From CAITSH01 sp945892985 (GTDB taxonomy: Bacteria; Pseudomonadota; Gammaproteobacteria; Burkholderiales; SG8-39), in NCBI GenBank assembly GCA_945892985.1, contig CAMDDU010000011.1, positions 1 through 64,000 on the forward strand: a stretch of 64,000 nt of DNA. The letters are read 5' to 3'. This document shows, piece after piece, positions 41,525-49,691 of this stretch. Made by a program: the position numbers and the translations under genes. Below the pieces are notes generated by a model, which saw nothing but the letters and a program-made list of their open reading frames with translations, was not told the DNA's origin and made no database searches. Each line of letters opens with the position of its first letter. Within the stretch, counting starts at the first letter, position 1.

Positions 41525-43717
41525 CTAGTCCATGGTCAAACCATGATTTTTCAGCGGGAAAGTCCGATACCGCTTGCCCGTTGCCGCGAAAATCGCATTA
41601 AGCACCGCCGGCGCGGCGACGCAAATCGTCGGCTCGCCCACCCCACCCCAGAATCCGCCCGAAGGCATGACAATGGATTCGACCTTCGGCATTTGCTTGA
41701 TGCGCATGGAATCGTAGCTATGGAAGTTCTCCTGTTCCATGCGGCCGTCCTTGACCGTGCACTCCTCCATGAACAGCGCCGACAGGCCGTACACAAACGA
41801 GCCGGCGATCTGCCGCTCGATTTGCGCCGGGTTGACGGCGTAGCCGCAGTCGGTCGCGGCGACGATGCGCCGTACCTTGACCTTGTTGCCACCGGTCACC
41901 GACACCTCGGCCATGGCCGCGACATAACTGCCATAACCCCTGAAGTGGGCAAGCCCACGGTACACGCCCTTGGGTGCCTTTTTGCCCCAGCCGCCCTTTT
42001 CCGCCACGGCATTGAGCACCGCCAGCGATTTGGGGTTGTTGGTCATCAGCTTGCGGCGGAACTCGAGCTGGTCCTGCCCGGCCGCGTGCGCCAGTTCATC
42101 AATGAAGGTTTCCAGGAAAATGGCATTCTGGTTGATGTTCACGCCGCGCCAGAAGCCCGGCGGCACATGCGGATTGCGCATCGCATGATCGACCAGAAGG
42201 TTGGGCATGGTGTATTCAAACGAATGCTCGCCACTCGCATGAAAGCCCTGGAACACCGCCGGATCGCTGCCGTCCTTGCCCAGCGCCTCCGGGCGCACCG
42301 CGGTGAGGATGGACTGCCCGGACAGGCGCACATGCAATCCGGTCAGGTTGCCGCTGGCATCGAGCCCGCCGGTCAGCTTGGCCTGCATGATGGGGTGGTA
42401 CTTGCCGTGCAACATGTCCTCCTCGCGCGACCACAGGAGTTTGACCGGCGTGCCCGGCATCTCCTTGGCAATCAGCACCGCCTGGGCGACATAGTCGGTC
42501 ATGCCGCGCCGGCCGAAACCGCCGCCAAGATGCAGTTTGGTGACATCACACTTGGACACCGGCAGCCCCGAAGCCTCGGCGGTTGCGGCCAGGGCGGCCT
42601 CGCCGTTTTGCGTCGGGCACCACACCTCGCAACGGTCCGCGGTGTACAAGGCGGTGGCGTTGTTGGGCTCCATCGGTGCGTGGTTCTGATAGGGATAGGC
42701 GAAGGTGGCCTCGATTTTTTTCGCCGATCCGGCAATGGCCGCCAGGGCATCGCCTTTTTGGTGGTTTACGAAGGTCTTGTCGGCAGACAGACCCTCCTTC
42801 AGCGTTGCGGCGATCATTGCGCTTGATACCTTGGCGTTCTCTCCACCGTCCCACTCGACCGTGATGGCATCAAGTGCGGTCTTGGCATGCCACCAGGTGT
42901 CGGCCACCACCGCAACAGCCGAGTCCCTGACGCGGACGATTTTTTTCACGCCCGGCATCTTTTCTGCCTTGCTCGCGTCAAAGCTTTTCAGCTTGCCGCC
43001 AAATATCGGGCAATCCTTTATCGCCGCGTTGAGCATCCCGGGCAACTTGAAATCAGAGCTGTAGACCTGCTTGCCGGTGAGCTTGTCCATCGTGTCCAGG
43101 CGCTTGACGCCCTTGCCGATGATTTTCCAGTCCTTCGGATCCTTCAGTGGCACGTCCTTGGGCGCCTCCAGTTTTGCCGCGGCCTCGGCCACCTTGCCGT
43201 AGCTGGTCTTGCGGCCCGAGGGCGTGTGCGTGATGATGCTGTTGGCTGCAACGCACTCGGCGGCCGGGACTTTCCATTCATTGGCCGCCGCCTGCACCAG
43301 CATCATGCGCGCCGCCGCGCCGCCCTTGCGCACGTAATCGTGCGAAGTGCGGATGCCGCGGCTGCCGCCGGTGCCAAAATCACCCCAGACGCGCTTGCGC
43401 GCGACGTTGGTGCCCGGCGTCGGATATTCGGTGGTGACCTTGGACCAGTCGCATTCGAGTTCCTCGGCAACCATTTGCGCCAGGCCGGTGAGCGTACCCT
43501 GGCCCATTTCCGAGCGGGCGATACGCACCACCACGGTGTCATCCGGCCGGATCACCACCCAGGCGTTGACCTCCGGCGTACCATCCGCGGCACGTACCAC
43601 ACCGGGGCCAAAGGGAATATTGAGCCCGAGCACCATGCCGCCGCCGACGGCGGCGCTGCTGATCATGAAGGCGCGACGGGATACGTTCAGGTCGGTAGTC
43701 TTGAGAGCGTTTTTCAT
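41525..43717 (-). CDS. Molybdopterin subunit of a xanthine dehydrogenase-family hydroxylase (IorB-like)
   Basis: Large catalytic subunit of a two-component molybdenum hydroxylase, 730 residues. A Tat leader (SRRAFMISSAAVGGG) exports it with its partner to the periplasm. Molybdopterin contacts GGGFGRRGMTDYV and the catalytic Glu in WGGVGEPT near the C-terminus are present. It resembles isoquinoline 1-oxidoreductase and periplasmic aldehyde oxidases that pass electrons to cytochromes. The [2Fe-2S] subunit gene lies 10 bases upstream. The substrate could be an aldehyde or N-heterocycle. Start ATG 43717 was chosen for the Tat leader. Confidence 0.9.
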   Translation of the reverse strand: MKNALKTTDLNVSRRAFMISSAAVGGGMVLGLNIPFGPGVVRAADGTPEVNAWVVIRPDDTVVVRIARSEMGQGTLTGLAQMVAEELECDWSKVTTEYPTPGTNVARKRVWGDFGTGGSRGIRTSHDYVRKGGAAARMMLVQAAANEWKVPAAECVAANSIITHTPSGRKTSYGKVAEAAAKLEAPKDVPLKDPKDWKIIGKGVKRLDTMDKLTGKQVYSSDFKLPGMLNAAIKDCPIFGGKLKSFDASKAEKMPGVKKIVRVRDSAVAVVADTWWHAKTALDAITVEWDGGENAKVSSAMIAATLKEGLSADKTFVNHQKGDALAAIAGSAKKIEATFAYPYQNHAPMEPNNATALYTADRCEVWCPTQNGEAALAATAEASGLPVSKCDVTKLHLGGGFGRRGMTDYVAQAVLIAKEMPGTPVKLLWSREEDMLHGKYHPIMQAKLTGGLDASGNLTGLHVRLSGQSILTAVRPEALGKDGSDPAVFQGFHASGEHSFEYTMPNLLVDHAMRNPHVPPGFWRGVNINQNAIFLETFIDELAHAAGQDQLEFRRKLMTNNPKSLAVLNAVAEKGGWGKKAPKGVYRGLAHFRGYGSYVAAMAEVSVTGGNKVKVRRIVAATDCGYAVNPAQIERQIAGSFVYGLSALFMEECTVKDGRMEQENFHSYDSMRIKQMPKVESIVMPSGGFWGGVGEPTICVAAPAVLNAIFAATGKRYRTFPLKNHGLTMD

Positions 43718-43727
43718 GGTCTTCTCC

Positions 43728-44177
43728 TCAGGCCTTGGCCGCTTCGTGAATCGCGGCACGCACGTTCTGAAAGGTGCCGCAACGGCAGATGTTGGTGATC
43801 GCATCATCAATTTGCGCGTCGGTCGGTTTGGGCGTCTTTTTGAGCAGCGCCGAAACGGCCATGATCATGCCCGACTGGCAGTAGCCGCACTGCGGCACTT
43901 CGTTGGCCAGCCATGCCTGCTGCACCTTCGTCAGCTTGCCATTCACCGCGAGTCCCTCGATGGTGGTTATTTTCTTGCCGGCAACACTGCCGACCGGCAC
44001 AACGCAGGAGCGCACCGCGGCGCCATCGATGTGCACCGTGCAGGCGCCGCACTGCGCCACGCCGCAACCGTATTTGGTTCCGGTCAGGCCAACCTGCTCG
44101 CGCAGCGTCCACAACAGCGGCGTGGCCGGATCGACCTCAACTTCGATATTTTTCCCGTTGATATTCAGGCGTGTCAT
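43728..44177 (-). CDS. [2Fe-2S] subunit of a molybdenum hydroxylase (IorA-like)
   Basis: Iron-sulfur subunit of 149 residues. The plant-ferredoxin-type cluster is bound by GCGVAQCGACTVHIDG and the C-terminal cluster by QCGYCQSGMIM and NICRCGTF. It has no signal peptide and would be carried across the membrane with the Tat-exported large subunit. It is the first gene of the pair; AGGAGGAACTC precedes the ATG. Electrons probably go to a cytochrome c, but no cytochrome gene is in this pair; the sox cytochromes lie next door. Confidence 0.93.
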   Translation of the reverse strand: MTRLNINGKNIEVEVDPATPLLWTLREQVGLTGTKYGCGVAQCGACTVHIDGAAVRSCVVPVGSVAGKKITTIEGLAVNGKLTKVQQAWLANEVPQCGYCQSGMIMAVSALLKKTPKPTDAQIDDAITNICRCGTFQNVRAAIHEAAKA

Positions 44178-44606
44178 CAGAGTTCCTCCTTCGGTAGTGT
44201 CCCAATGTTTTCACGAGAGACGGTTATAAGTTGATGATTGACATACGGAAACGAGTAATATTTTCTGGTCTCGATTGGAACGTCGAGGCGCAGACTTTGG
44301 GCCTTTTGCGGATATCCGCCGAAGGCTCCCATGCATCAAGGCATTCCTAGGCACCAGCGAGAACGCCGTGAAGACGCAAATATGCATTGCGGTCTGCACC
44401 TAGGTGCTGATCGCTATCGTCAAGAAACGGCTCAAGCTGTCGCATAGTCTCGATGAAATTCCACTAATCCTAAGTCTGACAATATTCAAAATAACACAAA
44501 TAAATAAATTGCTTATAAATCTATCAACAAATTAAGTTATACCCATTCAAGCTGTTCTTTTCAAACAAAATATTGGGACATTACTGTTCTTTTTTGTTGA
44601 ATTCGC
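44178..44606. other. AT-rich spacer without a recognisable gene
   Basis: About 430 bases between the molybdenum hydroxylase operon and the phaC fragment. The second half, roughly 44450-44590, is much more AT-rich than its surroundings. I saw no good reading frame, tRNA or repeat. The first part should contain the promoter of the hydroxylase pair. Confidence 0.45.
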
Positions 44607-45020
44607 TTATGCAGTAGGTGTGGGGCAAGTCGCCGGGTACTGTTGGGTATGCGTGGGTGGCTGCGCCTGCAGCGGTCCGCAATTCCTGGCCAGCCAGTGC
44701 GCCCAATCCGGCCACCAGCTGCCCGGCATCTGGCGGTGCTTGGCCAGCCAGTCCCCGCCCTCGCCGTGGCAATTACCGACGGTAAAGCCGTGTTTGGCCA
44801 AAGGCACCGGCGGATTGATAATGCCCAAGATGTGCGCCGAAGTGCGGAGCACATCTCGCGCCGGTCCACCACACAACGCGGTGGTCTTGAAAGTACCGCG
44901 CCAAGACGTGATGTGGTCCTCTTCCGAGCCAAGCACGTACAGCGGCTGGCTGATACGCGCCAGATCGATGGCGTGACCACCGAGGACCATAGCGTCCTTT
45001 TGCGCGAGCGCATGGAAGCC
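44607..45020 (-). pseudogene. 3' fragment of a poly(3-hydroxyalkanoate) synthase gene (phaC)
   Basis: About 137 codons of the C-terminal end of PHA synthase: IDLARISQPLYVLGSEEDHI contains the catalytic Asp region, TSAHILGIINPP the catalytic His, and GSWWPDWAHWLA the conserved late Trp block. Everything upstream, including the lipase-box cysteine, is missing. The homology stops at 45020, exactly where a palindromic intergenic repeat begins, so the gene was truncated at the repeat. The fragment has no start signal of its own. Confidence 0.8.
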
Positions 45021-45117
45021 TGTCATTGCGAGCGCAGCAAAGCAATCCTGTCGTAGTAGTGACTCTCCTCGCAACGCCAAAAGATTGCCGCGTCGGCTTC
45101 GCCTCCTCGCAATGACA
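45021..45117. repeat. Palindromic intergenic repeat, copy 1
   Basis: Starts TGTCATTGCGAGCGCAGC and ends CTCGCAATGACA, so its ends form a long inverted repeat; the middle holds GATTGCCGCGTCGGCTTCG. This is a small palindromic repeat found in many bacterial genomes. Copies 2 and 3 are at 45124 and 45495. It marks the break point of phaC. Confidence 0.85.
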
Positions 45118-45123
45118 TTTTAG

Positions 45124-45202
45124 TTGTGACTCTCCTCGCAACACCACAAGATTGTCGCATCGGACAAGATTGCCGCGTCGGCTTCGCCTCCTCGCAATGA
45201 CA
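45124..45202. repeat. Palindromic intergenic repeat, partial copy 2
   Basis: Lacks the left end of the unit; contains TTGTGACTCTCCTCGCAACA, a short internal duplication (ATTGTCGCATCGGACAAG) and the complete right end GGCTTCGCCTCCTCGCAATG. It joins copy 1 directly to the duplicated flavodoxin gene end. Confidence 0.8.
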
Positions 45203-45220
45203 TTTTTGTGCGGCTGCCGC

Positions 45221-45331
45221 CTATCCTTTCACACCACCACCGCCGTACCAGCCGCGCAGCCAGTCGCGCGCAAGATCGCCCGCCTGCACCCCTGACTACG
45301 CGTCGTGCTGGGCACACTCGGCCATGCGCAC
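45221..45331 (-). pseudogene. Duplicated 3' end of the neighbouring flavodoxin gene
   Basis: 111 bases match the last 111 bases of the flavodoxin gene at 45611-45721 with three differences. All three are C in the intact gene and T in this copy on the coding strand; one turns CAG into a TAG stop and one changes Arg to Cys. Palindromic repeats flank both copies on the same side, suggesting duplication through the repeats. It cannot encode a protein. Confidence 0.85.
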
Positions 45332-45494
45332 GGCATCTTGCCGGGGTCGTCCACGCCAGCCGACCTCATGGCGAAAACCTCGTTGCCGCAATGCTCAACG
45401 GACGAAAGCGGCCACAGACCCACACCACGCCGGATCGCGCACGCTAATCGCGAATACAGTCCTCGATGCGATTGCAAACAACAATAAAGAAGCC

Positions 45495-45591
45495 TGTCAT
45501 TGCGAGCGCAGCGAAGCAATCCCGTCGTAGTTGTGACTCTCATCGCAACACCACAAGATTGCCGCGTCGGCTTCGCCTCCTCGCAATGACA
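45495..45591. repeat. Palindromic intergenic repeat, copy 3
   Basis: A full copy with TGTCATTGCGAGCGCAGC at the left and CTCGCAATGACA at the right, ending about 20 bases before the flavodoxin stop codon. The 45332-45494 stretch between the duplicate and this copy shows no recognisable gene. Confidence 0.85.
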
Positions 45592-45610
45592 TTTTTTGTA
45601 CGGATGCGGC

Positions 45611-46084
45611 CTATCCTTTCACACCACCACCGCCGTACCAGCCGCGCAGCCAGTCGCGCGCAAGGTCGCCCGCCTGCACCCCTGACTGCGCGTCGTGCTG
45701 GGCACGCTCGGCCATGCGCACCGCACCGAGCGCGGCGAGGATGTCGTCGAAGCGCTTGCCGCCGAAATTGAAAGTGTCGCGGTAGTTGGCATCGCCCAAG
45801 CCGAACACGGCATAGCGCACACCGCCAAGGTCGGGCCGCTGTTCGCACAGCGCGCCGTAGAGCGCCTGCGCGTTTTCCGGCACATCGCCCTCGCCGTAGG
45901 TGGAAGTGCAAATGAGAAAAACATGCGGCCGTTTGAAGACATCCGCGTCCAGTCCGTCCATGAGCAGCAATTCGGCGCTGCAGCCAAATTCATCGCCAAG
46001 CAGTTGCTGCAAATCCTCGGCCGCGAACTCGGCGTTGCCGGTCATCGACCCGACCAGGATGGTGACCGGTGTCACACCGCGCAT
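45611..46084 (-). CDS. Flavodoxin-domain protein
   Basis: Small FMN-binding electron carrier of 157 residues. The phosphate-binding loop is VGSMTGNAEFAAEDL, with ICTSTYGEGDVPENA and YAVFGLGDANYRDTFNFGGKRFD, the flavodoxin/MioC and sulfite-reductase-like pattern. It starts 19 bases after the glutamine synthetase-like gene and is the last gene of cluster I. Since the neighbouring Rieske oxygenase has no reductase gene, this flavodoxin could take part in its electron supply, but that is only inferred. It ends with TAG. Confidence 0.88.
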   Translation of the reverse strand: MRGVTPVTILVGSMTGNAEFAAEDLQQLLGDEFGCSAELLLMDGLDADVFKRPHVFLICTSTYGEGDVPENAQALYGALCEQRPDLGGVRYAVFGLGDANYRDTFNFGGKRFDDILAALGAVRMAERAQHDAQSGVQAGDLARDWLRGWYGGGGVKG

Positions 46085-46103
46085 CCATACAGGAACGGGC
46101 GCA

Positions 46104-47459
46104 TTAGAAAAACTTCAGGTAGCGGTCCTTTTCCCAGGCCGACACATGCACCGAGAACTGGTGCCATTCCTCGCGCTTGTGCTCGAGCCAGGAGGTGTGC
46201 ATGGCGTCGCCAAACACCGTGCGGCTGAGCGGGTCGGCCTCAAAGGCATCGAGCGCGGCGCCCAAGGTGCGCGGCAGCATGGAAACGCCGAGCTTTTTCA
46301 GCTGCGCCGGGGTCTTCAGGTACATGTTGTCAAGATGTGGTTCGCCCGGATCGAGTTGCTCGCGTATGCCCTCCATGCCGGCGGCGATGGTCAGCGCGAG
46401 TCCCAGGTAGGGATTACACGCAGCGTCGGGCAGGCGCATTTCCACCCGCCCCCCGCCCAGCGGGATGCGCAGTGTGTTGGTGCGGTTGTTGCCGCCGTAG
46501 CAGACGAATATCGGCGCCCAGGTAAAGCCGGCCTGGCTGCCGCGCGGGATCAGACGCTTATAGCTATTGACCGTGGGCGCGACCACGGCGCAAATTGCCG
46601 GCAGGTGGCGCAGCACGCCGGCGATGTAGTGGTAGCCGAGCTTGGACAGGCCGCAAGCGCGCGGATCTTTCGCCGCCTCGAACAGGTTGCGCCCGTCCTT
46701 GAGCGAAAACAACGACATGTTGAAGTGCGCCCCGCTGCCGGCGCGGTCGCCAAAGGGTTTTGGCATGAAGCTGGCAAAGCCGCCGTGGCGGCGCGCGATC
46801 TCGTCGGCCATCAGGCGGAAAAACACATAGCGGTCGGCCATGGTCTTGGCGTCGAAATACTTGAAGTCGATTTCGAACTGGCCGATGGCGTCCTCGTGAT
46901 CGAGCGAATAGACGCCCCAGCCAAGGTGGTTCATCGCCGACACCAGTTCGTCCATCCAGTCCATGTTGTCGAGCAGGCGCGCAGCGTCGTAGGCCGGCTT
47001 GGCGAGGTTCTGGCGAGCGCTAAGCGGCTCGTAGCCGCCGTCGGCGCCGTCGCGCAGCACGCAAAACTCCGCCTCGATGCCGACGTTGACGCCATAGCCC
47101 AGCTTGGCCGCACCATCGAGCACACGGCCGAGGATGTTGCGGCTGCAGGCTTCAAAGGGCTTGCCGCCACACCACAAGTCGCTGGCAAACCAGGCGGTGT
47201 CGGGCCGCCAGGGCAGCACCGTGCAAGAGGCCGGGTCCGGGTGGGAGGCGACCTCCTCGTCATTGACCTCCTGCGGCACGCCCTCGACGGCGGCGCCGGT
47301 GAACAATTCCGAGCCGCCCATCATGCGGTGGAAATGCGAGATCGGGACCATCTTCGATTTGGAGCGCCCGTGCATATCCGAGTAAGTCGGCAGCAGGTAC
47401 TTGACGCCCTGTTTTTCCAGCGCCTTGCCCAGCGCCTCAGCTTTGGATCCGGTGACCAT
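46104..47459 (-). CDS. Glutamine synthetase-family ligase (GlnT / gamma-glutamylamide synthetase type)
   Basis: ATP-dependent ligase of 451 residues with glutamine-synthetase motifs: NVGIEAEFCVL, RAGSGAHFNMSL (ATP/ammonia region), NSYKRLIPRG and NRTNTLRIP, and the end SWLEHKREEWHQF. Relatives join glutamate to ammonia, methylamine, isopropylamine or aniline, the last in aniline catabolism beside a Rieske dioxygenase. Its position behind DUF1116 and TetR genes and opposite a Rieske oxygenase makes a catabolic gamma-glutamylamide synthetase more likely than a housekeeping enzyme. Ribosome site AGGA nine bases upstream of ATG 47459. Confidence 0.85.
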   Translation of the reverse strand: MVTGSKAEALGKALEKQGVKYLLPTYSDMHGRSKSKMVPISHFHRMMGGSELFTGAAVEGVPQEVNDEEVASHPDPASCTVLPWRPDTAWFASDLWCGGKPFEACSRNILGRVLDGAAKLGYGVNVGIEAEFCVLRDGADGGYEPLSARQNLAKPAYDAARLLDNMDWMDELVSAMNHLGWGVYSLDHEDAIGQFEIDFKYFDAKTMADRYVFFRLMADEIARRHGGFASFMPKPFGDRAGSGAHFNMSLFSLKDGRNLFEAAKDPRACGLSKLGYHYIAGVLRHLPAICAVVAPTVNSYKRLIPRGSQAGFTWAPIFVCYGGNNRTNTLRIPLGGGRVEMRLPDAACNPYLGLALTIAAGMEGIREQLDPGEPHLDNMYLKTPAQLKKLGVSMLPRTLGAALDAFEADPLSRTVFGDAMHTSWLEHKREEWHQFSVHVSAWEKDRYLKFF

Positions 47460-47523
47460 AACAGTAATTCCTCATCAGTTTGAACATGAAAACGGACGGC
47501 CGCGTCAGGCGCCGCCCGGAAAT

Positions 47524-48204
47524 CTACAACGACATAGCCAATGCCCGTGCAGCGACGGATTTCGTGCGCCCACCGACCGCGGGCGCGGCGCGCGTGCCGC
47601 TGCGCGCCGTCCGGCAGCCAAGGTGGCTGAAAAACACCCGCTCGAAATTGCGTATCGCCGCAGGCACGTCCAAATCCTTCTGGATCATCGAGCGCACCAT
47701 GATGCCGTCAAGGTGGGTTGAGGCGAATAACGCCGCCTGACGCACATTGACGCGTACGAACACGCCCTGCCTGATACCCAGGCGGATGGCATCGGACAGG
47801 ATGCGGCTCTCCTGCTGGTAGAACTCCTCCACCACCGCATCGATGCGCTTGGTCTTGTTGCCCGAAGTGCCGTAATCGAGGATAACCTTCACCAACTGGC
47901 GGATTTCGGTGTACATCTGCGCGTGGGTCTCGAACCAGGCGGCGATCATCTTTACCGCGTCACCATGGCGGCCTTCGATGCGCCGGAAATTACCCACCGT
48001 GCGCTCGATGCAATACTTGATGCAGGCGCGAAACAAGTCGTCCTTGCTATCAAAGTAGTAATAGATCAGCGCCGTATTGATGCGCAAGGCCTTGGCGATA
48101 TCCTTGATCGTCACCGACGAGACATCGTGGCGCGCAAACAGATCAAGCGCCGCCGCCATCATTTCCTCGCTGCGGCCCTCCGCCCTGGATTTTTCGCCCG
48201 GCAT
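47524..48204 (-). CDS. TetR-family transcriptional regulator, cluster I
   Basis: TetR/AcrR regulator of 226 residues. The DNA-binding helix-turn-helix is SSVTIKDIAKALRINTALIYYYFDSKDDLF; the C-terminal ligand domain contains RQLVKVILDYGTSG and DAIRLGIRQGVFVRVNVRQAA. It is closely similar to the regulator at 55308, so the two clusters share a regulator type. Start ATG 48204, eight bases after the DUF1116 stop. It probably binds the AATTAA/TTAATT palindrome at 49624 between the divergent operons. Confidence 0.88.
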   Translation of the reverse strand: MPGEKSRAEGRSEEMMAAALDLFARHDVSSVTIKDIAKALRINTALIYYYFDSKDDLFRACIKYCIERTVGNFRRIEGRHGDAVKMIAAWFETHAQMYTEIRQLVKVILDYGTSGNKTKRIDAVVEEFYQQESRILSDAIRLGIRQGVFVRVNVRQAALFASTHLDGIMVRSMIQKDLDVPAAIRNFERVFFSHLGCRTARSGTRAAPAVGGRTKSVAARALAMSL

Positions 48205-48211
48205 GCCCGGC

Positions 48212-49477
48212 CTAGAAGCCAACATAAGCACCGCGGTAGGCGTCGGCCGCCTGGAGAAAACATTCCATCGGCGCCTGCACCGTCCCCGCGCCGATCTGGC
48301 CGCCGTCGCGGCCTGCGACACCGATATTCATCATCGGCAGGATTCCCGTTTCGATCACCTTGAAAATATCGATGCCGGTGGGGGTGCCCCGGTACTTGAG
48401 ATAGGGAATCCTGAAATCCGGGTGTTCGCCGACGGTGATGCCGTACAGCGAAAGGTTGCGGCTGACCATGCCCTCGGGCGAACCGCCCTGGTATTTTTGC
48501 AGCGGGAACGCCGCCGCCTGCGCAAAACCGCCCAGCCCCACCGTTTCGGTGATCGGGCTCTCGCCGCCCATCCAGGTGATCTCGTCCTTGCTGTGGCCTT
48601 TGAACAGCACCGCGTCTACCGTGGCGTGCGGCCCGGTGAACCAGCGCTCGCCGAGGCCGGCCACCTTGATGGAGAAACCGTTGCAGTTGAATGCCATCGC
48701 GCTAACCACGCTGCAGCGCCCTATGCCGCTGATCGCATCGGCCGTGGCCTTGGCCGCCGCCATAGAAAGCCGCAGGAAAAAATAATGGTCCTCGGTCATC
48801 GCCTGCACGACTTTTTCGACACCACTGCGATTGGTCGCCGCCACGGCAATCAGCGCCGGAAACAATTCACGCGAAAACAGCAGTGAGGCTGCGGTGTTGC
48901 GGCTGTGCAGGTCATCGCCCATGTGCAGCGCGCTGACCATAATGGGTTTGAGCCGGATGCCGCCGGTGGCCCGCACCGCCTCACCCAGCACCGGGGCCAC
49001 CACGTCATTGATGTAACGCAGCCGGTCGCGCACGCCCTCGTCGTAGACACCGTAATTGAGACGGCGGTGGTTGACGCCCTCGTAGATATTGCAATAGCCG
49101 ATGTTGCCGTAAGCCTGGTTCTTCACCACAAAAACCGGCATGGAGGCCGAATACACCCCGGCAAGGGAACCGACGCAACGCAACTCCTGACAGCCGCGCA
49201 GCGTGATGCCACCCCGGGCGAGTTTCGCATCGGCATCCGTCTCGTCCGTGGCGAGGCCCTCGAACAGCGCCGCACCGATCACCGCCGCGCGCTGCCCGCC
49301 GGCGTACGCGGCCCAGGGCATGGTCGGGCCGGAGGTAAGGATGGTCTGCGCGGTGAACCCGGGCACGGCATCGCGCGCCGGCGCCACGTCCAACAGCACC
49401 GGCTCGGCGCCGCCCAGGCGTCTGAGCGCCTCGGCATTGGCCGCGGTACGATCAACCGGCATGTCAGGTGTGGTCAT
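48212..49477 (-). CDS. DUF1116 (AllG/YlbE-like) protein, cluster I
   Basis: Protein of 421 residues of family DUF1116. Segments NEALRRLGGAEPVLLDV-like start, GGITLRGCQELRCVGSLAG, YCNIYEGVNHRRLNYGVYDEG and HMGDDLHSRNTAASLLFSREL, and the end MMNIGVAGRDGGQIGAG, are shared with the paralogue at 52793. In E. coli, YlbE (AllG) is one of three subunits (AllFGH) of oxamate carbamoyltransferase in anaerobic allantoin use. No FdrA/AllF or AllH gene is here, so the reaction may differ. Start at ATG 49477; a longer frame to 49561 is less likely. Confidence 0.85.
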   Translation of the reverse strand: MTTPDMPVDRTAANAEALRRLGGAEPVLLDVAPARDAVPGFTAQTILTSGPTMPWAAYAGGQRAAVIGAALFEGLATDETDADAKLARGGITLRGCQELRCVGSLAGVYSASMPVFVVKNQAYGNIGYCNIYEGVNHRRLNYGVYDEGVRDRLRYINDVVAPVLGEAVRATGGIRLKPIMVSALHMGDDLHSRNTAASLLFSRELFPALIAVAATNRSGVEKVVQAMTEDHYFFLRLSMAAAKATADAISGIGRCSVVSAMAFNCNGFSIKVAGLGERWFTGPHATVDAVLFKGHSKDEITWMGGESPITETVGLGGFAQAAAFPLQKYQGGSPEGMVSRNLSLYGITVGEHPDFRIPYLKYRGTPTGIDIFKVIETGILPMMNIGVAGRDGGQIGAGTVQAPMECFLQAADAYRGAYVGF

Positions 49478-49623
49478 GGGCGTCCTGTGCTGCTTCTGGT
49501 CCTGCTCCGCAGTGGTGCGTGGCGTGGTGCGTGGCGCCTGTCCGGATGGCAGCGCCTGCAATTGCAGTGATTACCCGAAACTAACACCTTTCAAACAAGC
49601 TGAAAAGCCTTATACTGTATTTT

Positions 49624-49643
49624 AATTAATCGTTCAGTTAATT
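49624..49643. promoter_or_regulatory. Probable TetR operator between divergent cluster I operons
   Basis: AATTAATCGTTCAGTTAATT has perfect 6-base arms around an 8-base centre. It lies 49 bases before the Rieske gene start and next to a TATACT element at about 49610 and is typical of TetR-family operators. The adjacent regulator at 47524 is the likely ligand-responsive repressor. Similar palindromes were not found in cluster II within the window. Confidence 0.65.
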
Positions 49644-49691
49644 TTTTCCTCCCCGCGCCGCCCCGCAACCCTAACCGACCAAGGAGACCCG

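Noticed and set aside
41543..42826. 427-codon plus-strand frame opposite the molybdenum hydroxylase gene
   Set aside because: Antisense of a clearly conserved enzyme, with no motif or ribosome site of its own.
44178..44606. tRNA or small RNA gene in the AT-rich spacer
   Set aside because: I could not find a cloverleaf, a T-loop motif or a terminator that would support it.
45021..45610. Insertion sequence at the phaC junction
   Set aside because: Only short palindromic repeats and a duplicated gene end are present; there is no transposase frame.
45900..47483. Long plus-strand frame of 527 codons opposite the glutamine synthetase-like gene
   Set aside because: Its translation has no family features, while the opposite strand encodes a full ligase; it is a GC-rich antisense frame.
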